A stretch of 10,139 bases of DNA from an uncultured Eubacteriales bacterium (GTDB lineage: Bacteria; Bacillota; Clostridia; Oscillospirales; Acutalibacteraceae): assembly GCA_900319615.1 (NCBI GenBank), contig ONPE01000110.1:1-10139 (forward strand), in the 5' to 3' direction. Each line of letters opens with the position of its first letter. The first letter of the stretch is position 1. The position numbers and the translations under genes are program-made. Below are positions 6,193-10,139 of this stretch, in pieces. Under the pieces are notes generated by a model. That model was not told the origin of the DNA, searched no databases, and saw only the letters and a program-made list of their open reading frames with translations.

Positions 6193-7347
6193 TCATTTTT
6201 TCCTGATTTTATTTATCAGATTCTTTATGCCGCCCACGATCTTAAGATACAGATTCTTGAAAAAGTAGCCTGTGTGGGTGGCGGCTATCTTTATGTAAGC
6301 GCCGCAGGTGCTGAAGAACCGCTGCAGCGGCGTGCGCTCCTCAACAGGCTCTTTAAAGTAGGTATCGAAGTAATCTGAGCCGTCGTCGATGCCGTCGCCG
6401 CCGTCTTCGAAGTACCCCACGCCCTTGTTGGGGTCGCGTTCTCTGACGTTTATATCAATGCTTGCCATCTCGTCGGCGGCAGCGCGTGAAGCGAACTCTT
6501 CGTCATCGCTGTAACCGAGCGCTTCATCAAAGGTCATCTGCTCGTCGTCCTCCTGCTCCTCATCCTCTGCCGGAGTGCCGGATGACATACGCCTGATGCG
6601 GCGAGCCTCCATACGAGCCTTTGTAGCCTCGTTATGGCGCTTGTAGATGACCGATACGGTGACGGATATCGCAGCAAGGAACAGGAACCACAGCGCCAGT
6701 CTCCACCAGTCGAAGCGCGGCCCTGAGGCTGCGGCGGTTATCTTATCAAAGGTGATCGAGCTCACGGCGTTGTTCAGCGTCTTTGCCTCGTCCGGCATGA
6801 TGGAGCCGTCTTCCTTCTGGAGAGCAAGATCTATCTGGATACCGTTTATAACAGAGCTGCTTTGATTTATGGCTACCGTGCTGTCATCTATCTCAAGCTC
6901 ACGCTCGGTGTCGATGAAGATGTTGCCGTTGCGCTTTACCTCAGTCACGGTCGACACGCTCTCGTCGCTGAGGAGAGTATCCGTGATAGCCTTGCGCTGA
7001 GCGGCGGTGAGCTCGGCGTAGTTGTGGACAGCCTCGCTGCTCTCATTCGAATTCAGGGTCAGGCTGATGTGGTATGTCAGGTCGGGATCATACGCGCGCA
7101 GATAGATATCCGCAGCATGGAACGCCGTCATCGTCTCGTCATATCCGAGATCGACCGCTTCAAATACATCTGATTCCCGGGGAGTATCCCGGGTGATGAC
7201 CAAAAAGTTCTTGGGGAACTTTATCGACATACCGAACTCGTCAAAGGTATAGGTATCGTCAAGCGCCGACGCCGGCAGCACAAAGCAGCACAGCATGACG
7301 ATCACGGCAAATACGACCGCAACGATCCTCGTCAAACGAGCGCGCAT
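6193..7347 (-). CDS. Uncharacterised membrane protein: extracellular domain, one span, acidic cytoplasmic tail
   Basis: I do not recognise a named family. ATG at 7347 has AAGGGGAGGG about seven bases upstream. The 384-residue product begins with a signal peptide (1-28, ending ASA). Residues 29-210 form an extracellular domain that opens with YTFDEFGMSIKFPKNF; that opening (a Phe-Gly-Met-Ser/Phe-Pro pattern) recurs in Gram-positive surface proteins and hints at a PsbP-like alpha/beta sandwich, but this is only a suggestion. A membrane helix lies at 214-235 (WWRLALWFLFLAAISVTV), followed by KRH and an Arg-rich patch (244-253). A strongly acidic stretch (about 261-283) and an Asp/Gly-rich stretch (313-330) come next, then a basic, amphipathic C-terminus (345-384). 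The gene has its own promoter and terminator and no obvious link to the B12 operon. A role in envelope sensing or assembly is possible but unsupported. Confidence 0.75.
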   Translation of the reverse strand: MRARLTRIVAVVFAVIVMLCCFVLPASALDDTYTFDEFGMSIKFPKNFLVITRDTPRESDVFEAVDLGYDETMTAFHAADIYLRAYDPDLTYHISLTLNSNESSEAVHNYAELTAAQRKAITDTLLSDESVSTVTEVKRNGNIFIDTERELEIDDSTVAINQSSSVINGIQIDLALQKEDGSIMPDEAKTLNNAVSSITFDKITAAASGPRFDWWRLALWFLFLAAISVTVSVIYKRHNEATKARMEARRIRRMSSGTPAEDEEQEDDEQMTFDEALGYSDDEEFASRAAADEMASIDINVRERDPNKGVGYFEDGGDGIDDGSDYFDTYFKEPVEERTPLQRFFSTCGAYIKIAATHTGYFFKNLYLKIVGGIKNLINKIRKK

Positions 7348-7369
7348 CAGATTCCCTCCCCTTGAGCAT

Positions 7370-7392
7370 GGTTAAAATAAGCCCCATTAACC
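7370..7392 (-). promoter_or_regulatory. Inverted repeat just downstream of a transcription start (possible operator)
   Basis: GGTTAA (7370-7375) and TTAACC (7387-7392) are perfect 6-bp arms around 11 bases. The repeat lies about 5 to 27 bases after the predicted start of the 384-residue protein gene, a place where a repressor could bind. It could also be a simple leader hairpin. Confidence 0.35.
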
Positions 7393-7403
7393 TATTTTAA
7401 GAT

Positions 7404-7432
7404 ATTATATTCCTTTTTTCGACAAAAGACAA
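7404..7432 (-). promoter_or_regulatory. Sigma-70-type promoter of the 384-residue membrane protein gene
   Basis: The minus strand reads TTGTCT (7432-7427), a 17-base spacer, then TATAAT (7409-7404). Transcription would start near 7397, giving a leader of about 50 bases. Confidence 0.7.
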
Positions 7433-7736
7433 GAGCCAAATAAAGGTTTTTGTAACATTTGGGTTAATCGTACATCCGATATAGCCACTAAAAATCTTAT
7501 CCTTTTCAGCATTAATCGGCAGAAATGGTATCAATCACCGATTCTCGAACAACATCGGTTATTGCTGTAACAAGACGCTATTTCAAAGCAAAGCTGCAGT
7601 CGCAGGCAGAGCGATACATATCAAGCTCCATATTAAATCCAGGTATTAATCAAATCAAAAAGCCAATTGTTTTATCCATGAAGCAATACAATAGGATTCA
7701 GCCCGATCCGGGCGTGAAGTAAATCGGCAATACAGG
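7433..7736. other. AT-rich non-coding stretch between divergent promoters
   Basis: This stretch separates the minus-strand promoter at 7404-7432 from the plus-strand tRNA promoter at 7737-7765. A 65-codon frame on the plus strand (7525-7722) lacks a ribosome binding site and resembles nothing I know. ACCGAT (7537-7542) and ATCGGT (7554-7559) form a small inverted repeat, and GCCCG/CGGGC pairs near 7701-7713. I see nothing else that can be supported. Confidence 0.4.
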
Positions 7737-7765
7737 TTGACAAGGTTTTTTTATTCGGTTATAAT
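7737..7765 (+). promoter_or_regulatory. Perfect consensus sigma-70 promoter upstream of tRNA-Pro
   Basis: TTGACA (7737-7742), a 17-base spacer and TATAAT (7760-7765) match both consensus boxes exactly. Transcription would start near 7772, about 195 bases before the intact tRNA and only about 20 bases before the tRNA-like relic. Confidence 0.85.
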
Positions 7766-7790
7766 AAGATTTACGCGATGAACATTCATT

Positions 7791-7856
7791 CGGAAAAGCA
7801 CCATTGGTAGCGCGCCTGCTTTGGGAGTAAGGAGCTTTTACCGACTTTTCCGCCGA
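7791..7856 (+). pseudogene. tRNA-Pro-like relic without a T arm
   Basis: Positions 7804-7827 are identical over 24 bases to 7981-8004 of the intact tRNA-Pro, covering the D loop, the 3' side of the D stem, the anticodon loop with TGG, and part of the anticodon stem. Flanking sequence still looks tRNA-like: CGGAAAAG (7791-7798) pairs perfectly with CTTTTCCG (7845-7852), followed by CCGA where a tRNA would have the discriminator base and CCA. The 3' side of the anticodon stem is altered and the T arm is missing, so it should not be a working tRNA. It is either a decayed first tRNA of the transcript or a tRNA-like RNA element. Confidence 0.5.
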
Positions 7857-7965
7857 ACGGCTCCGAATATTCGCTTAAACAGTGGGGTTTTTCAAGAGTT
7901 CAAGTTCGGCAAAACTTCGCTTGACCACAACGATGACCACAAACAGAACAATTTCATAAATATTT

Positions 7966-8041
7966 CGGGGTGTAGCGCAGTTGGTAGCGCGCCTGCTTTG
8001 GGAGCAGGATGTCGGGGGTTCAAATCCCTTCACTCCGACCA
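7966..8041 (+). tRNA. tRNA-Pro (anticodon UGG)
   Basis: A full cloverleaf can be drawn: acceptor CGGGGTG (7966-7972) with CACTCCG (8031-8037), D stem GCGC/GCGC (7975-7978 with 7987-7990), and anticodon stem CCTGC/GCAGG (7992-7996 with 8004-8008). The loop TTTGGGA has anticodon TGG at 7999-8001. The T arm has loop TTCAAAT (8019-8025), with two G-T pairs at the base of its stem. Discriminator A8038 is followed by an encoded CCA (8039-8041). UGG reads proline CCA codons and others by wobble. Confidence 0.97.
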
Positions 8042-8077
8042 AAACAGCCATCAAGCTTACTTCTTGATGGCTGTTTT
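8041..8077 (+). terminator. Strong bidirectional terminator after tRNA-Pro
   Basis: AAAACAGCCATCAAG (8041-8055) and CTTGATGGCTGTTTT (8063-8077) form a perfect 15-bp stem with a 7-base loop. On the plus strand the arm ends in TTTT. On the minus strand the arm also ends in TTTT, so the same hairpin can stop the convergent GTPase gene that ends at 8100. Confidence 0.92.
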
Positions 8078-8099
8078 CATTGTTAAGGCAAGGTAAATT

Positions 8100-9779
8100 T
8101 TACATATTATGAATATCGTGTATAAGGGTTTGACATTCCCTTTGAAGTAATTCCATTTTATTGCATACAGCACTCCGATTTGAACGAGACTCGCGAATAT
8201 CTCGAATCTTATTATCCAAATCCGAAATAGGCTCTGCCAGAGATTTCTCAATTGAATTCCGAACAAAACCGCGGCCGAAATCTTCCAGTTCATTTGCTGC
8301 CGAGTTAAATTGGCTTCTGATATTTTGGCGGTTGTTTCTCATATCTATACGGATCCGATCGGTGTCAACATCTTCTTTTATCTGCATAAAAACATTTAAA
8401 CCTACACCGACGATGCCGAGAATATGTCCTCCTACTGCAACCCCTTTTGCAATTTTTACGGCCTGCCAAGGTTTGAACTTATAGCCGATCATCTTTCCTG
8501 CTTTCAAAACAATATTATGAACATTTCCACCTGCGAAATTCGCAAGTTTCAAACCGCCTTCAGCTCCGGCCTTATACGCGTTATTCACCAGAGCTTGTCC
8601 TGCCTTCCGTATTTCGGGTACGGCTGCACCAAACATTTTTTTGACATTTTCAGGAAGACCGTCAAATTTGCCGCTCAAACGCATTTTCAATTCTCTTGAA
8701 AAAACTGAGTTTTCCATTTCTTCAATTTCCTGACCCATTGCAGTCAATCTCGTTTCAATCAATAACGCGGCATCCTGCTGACACTTTTCTATTATCTCAT
8801 TTGATTGACGCACATTATTTTCAAGTTCAAACTCAACTTCTTCTTTTTTACACCCCTCATATATGAGATTAGCGGATTCAAGCCCCAGATTACGAACTTC
8901 GGACGCAGCATTAGAAAAGATATCTTTCACTTCCTGCTCTATCCTTACGCGTGCATCTACAAAAACATGACGTTGCTGTAAATAGTTCTCCTCCAGTGCA
9001 TCTATATCCGCATCAGATGACTTCGGTCTCAGCTCTTCAATCGCCTTCTCTAACTTTTCATCAAGAATGTAAAGTCCGGTCGTCAGTTTAGCGGAAAGAC
9101 TTTTTTCAGAAACAAAGTGATTTAATATCTCAATAAAGTGAGAGAATCCGCTTCTTTCCACCAGTTCATTCACTATTTCAGGGTCATCCTCATCGTCCGT
9201 TTCGAGATAGGATTCCGCATCAAGAAAACATAGATTCAATTGTTCGGGAGAATAAGGAGCAAGAACATCTCGCAGATCTTCACGAATAATATCCTGCTGT
9301 TCTTTCGTATTTCCTTCTGAGGTTCTCTCCATTTTGTTGACTACCAGTATCATTTCTCCCGCCTTGTCTTTTTCAATAGCGAGATTTCTGAAATGTTCTG
9401 CCAAAAAAGAATCGAACAGCTCATTGGTAACAACATATACGATCATATCCGCACCGGCAAAAGCTCTGTAGGATATTTCGTCATGATCATAGCGGATTCC
9501 TGTTCCGATACCGGGGGTGTCGATTACTTCCATCCCGCTCCATTCATAGGTGTGGACATCCTGTGTTGTAATACCGGCACCGACGGAAATATCCGAACGT
9601 CCCGTCAACATCTTAATGATAGACGACTTACCGGCGCTGTACTGTCCCGCAAAAGCCAGTCTGATGATATCTGTGTCTTCATCAGATTCCGTAAAATCCA
9701 TATTCGCCTCTTCAAAAAGCTGTTTTGCCCGCTCCTTTAATTCTTCGCCTTTTTTTGAATACTCTGCAATGATAAACAT
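8100..9779 (-). CDS. LeoA-like dynamin-family GTPase
   Basis: The 559-residue product is a large GTPase. The G domain lies at about 38-225: P-loop GQYSAGKSS (45-53), switch threonines TT (71-72), DTPG (87-90), and NKME (148-151) where the consensus is NKxD. The rest is long helices rich in Glu, Lys and Gln (about 235-360), then a glycine- and alanine-rich segment with two weakly hydrophobic stretches (about 395-420 and 447-465, including GGHILGIVGVGLNVFMQ), then a closing helical bundle. This plan, and the KPWQAVKIAKG turn near 436-446, recall the dynamin-like helical domain of LeoA from enterotoxigenic E. coli. Bacterial dynamins remodel or patch membranes, and some act against phage. ATG at 9779 follows GAGGTG with a 5-base gap. 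The gene starts nine bases after an upstream partner gene and ends at a shared terminator. Family is firm; cellular role is open. Confidence 0.85.
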   Translation of the reverse strand: MFIIAEYSKKGEELKERAKQLFEEANMDFTESDEDTDIIRLAFAGQYSAGKSSIIKMLTGRSDISVGAGITTQDVHTYEWSGMEVIDTPGIGTGIRYDHDEISYRAFAGADMIVYVVTNELFDSFLAEHFRNLAIEKDKAGEMILVVNKMERTSEGNTKEQQDIIREDLRDVLAPYSPEQLNLCFLDAESYLETDDEDDPEIVNELVERSGFSHFIEILNHFVSEKSLSAKLTTGLYILDEKLEKAIEELRPKSSDADIDALEENYLQQRHVFVDARVRIEQEVKDIFSNAASEVRNLGLESANLIYEGCKKEEVEFELENNVRQSNEIIEKCQQDAALLIETRLTAMGQEIEEMENSVFSRELKMRLSGKFDGLPENVKKMFGAAVPEIRKAGQALVNNAYKAGAEGGLKLANFAGGNVHNIVLKAGKMIGYKFKPWQAVKIAKGVAVGGHILGIVGVGLNVFMQIKEDVDTDRIRIDMRNNRQNIRSQFNSAANELEDFGRGFVRNSIEKSLAEPISDLDNKIRDIRESRSNRSAVCNKMELLQRECQTLIHDIHNM

Positions 9780-9788
9780 AATGTCACC

Positions 9789-10133
9789 TCATTCATCGGT
9801 TATCTCTATCTGAGTTAATTGCTGTGCCATTCTGATTTTGTTCTTCAGATAAGGAGATCCGTTCTCTGTTTTTATATGAGCAACTCCGATCTTTTCCTCG
9901 ATAGAAACAGATCTTATGTCTGCTTCATTCCCTATCACTCTTGAAATCATTATCTCTTTTTTATCGTCACGATCTATTGTGCTGATTCTCTCTGACATCA
10001 ACTCTGCCATCTGTTTCGTTAGGTCTTCAGAAAATGTTCTTTCGTTATCTAAGCATAAGATATTTTCGGTTCCGGGAATACGGGCAACACTCATTATACT
10101 GTATTCCGAATCCTCAACACCGATAAACCTCAT
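9789..10133 (-). CDS. Unrecognised small protein upstream of the LeoA-like GTPase; 5' end uncertain
   Basis: I do not recognise this 114-residue frame. The frame is still open at the right edge of the window (two more codons before the ATG), so the true start may lie outside; the ATG at 10133 is only the first one seen. The product is soluble, charged and has no signal peptide or membrane span. Its predicted pattern is short beta strands (EYSIMSVARI, ENILCLD, KEIMISRVI, KIGVAHIKT) alternating with a helix at about 34-51. The stop codon overlaps the GAGG of the GTPase ribosome binding site, so the two genes are almost certainly co-transcribed and translationally coupled. It may be a regulatory partner of the GTPase or the C-terminal part of a larger protein. 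Confidence 0.6.
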   Translation of the reverse strand: MRFIGVEDSEYSIMSVARIPGTENILCLDNERTFSEDLTKQMAELMSERISTIDRDDKKEIMISRVIGNEADIRSVSIEEKIGVAHIKTENGSPYLKNKIRMAQQLTQIEITDE

Positions 10134-10139
10134 CGCTTC

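Noticed and set aside
7525..7722. 65-codon plus-strand frame
   Set aside because: No ribosome binding site, no recognisable family and no neighbour on its strand. It could be a relic but nothing supports it as a gene.
7821..8096. 91-codon plus-strand frame through the tRNA
   Set aside because: It runs through the tRNA relic and the intact tRNA-Pro; the middle is the well-known false translation of a tRNA gene.

Overview
The window looks like chromosomal DNA of a Gram-positive gut-type Clostridia (Bacillota), perhaps near Ruminococcus/Oscillospiraceae. The grounds are AGGAGG-type ribosome binding sites, a sortase-type SPKTG tail, an ECF-type vitamin transporter and intergenic repeats common in such genomes. 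The genus is a guess from style, not from a database match. All protein genes lie on the minus strand; one tRNA-Pro lies on the plus strand.

Region A (about 5675 down to 1, minus strand) is one vitamin B12-responsive operon. A consensus promoter (5646-5674) leads into a cobalamin riboswitch (5378-5545) with an intrinsic terminator (5283-5317) and a matching antiterminator strand. Then come a cell-wall-anchored protein with a transcobalamin-C-like (DUF4430-like) domain (4241-5230), a membrane-anchored protein that joins a prenyltransferase/cyclase-like alpha-alpha repeat domain to a DUF4430 domain (2368-4251), an EcfT/CbiQ-type membrane component (1365-2228), and a two-domain ECF ATPase (1-1392) that runs off the left edge. 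The second protein has the same two-domain plan as animal intrinsic factor and transcobalamin. The simplest model is surface capture of B12 or a related corrinoid and handover to the ECF transporter. No substrate-binding S component is seen, so it must lie beyond the left edge or elsewhere. The ATPase is split by a 37-bp imperfect tandem duplication at its first Walker B motif; both halves are otherwise intact.

Region B (5676-6158) is a non-coding stretch of short palindromic dispersed-type repeats and a 7-bp tandem repeat.

Region C (6159-7432, minus strand) is a single-gene unit with its own promoter and terminator. It encodes an uncharacterised membrane protein with an extracellular domain, one membrane span and a long acidic cytoplasmic tail.

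Region D (7433-8077) holds a consensus plus-strand promoter, a degenerate tRNA-Pro-like relic, the intact tRNA-Pro(UGG) with encoded CCA, and a strong terminator shared with the convergent gene.

Region E (8100-10139, minus strand) is visibly more AT-rich than region A. It encodes a LeoA-like dynamin-family GTPase and, just upstream, an unrecognised small protein. Next to a tRNA, this pair looks like accessory, possibly defence-related, DNA.
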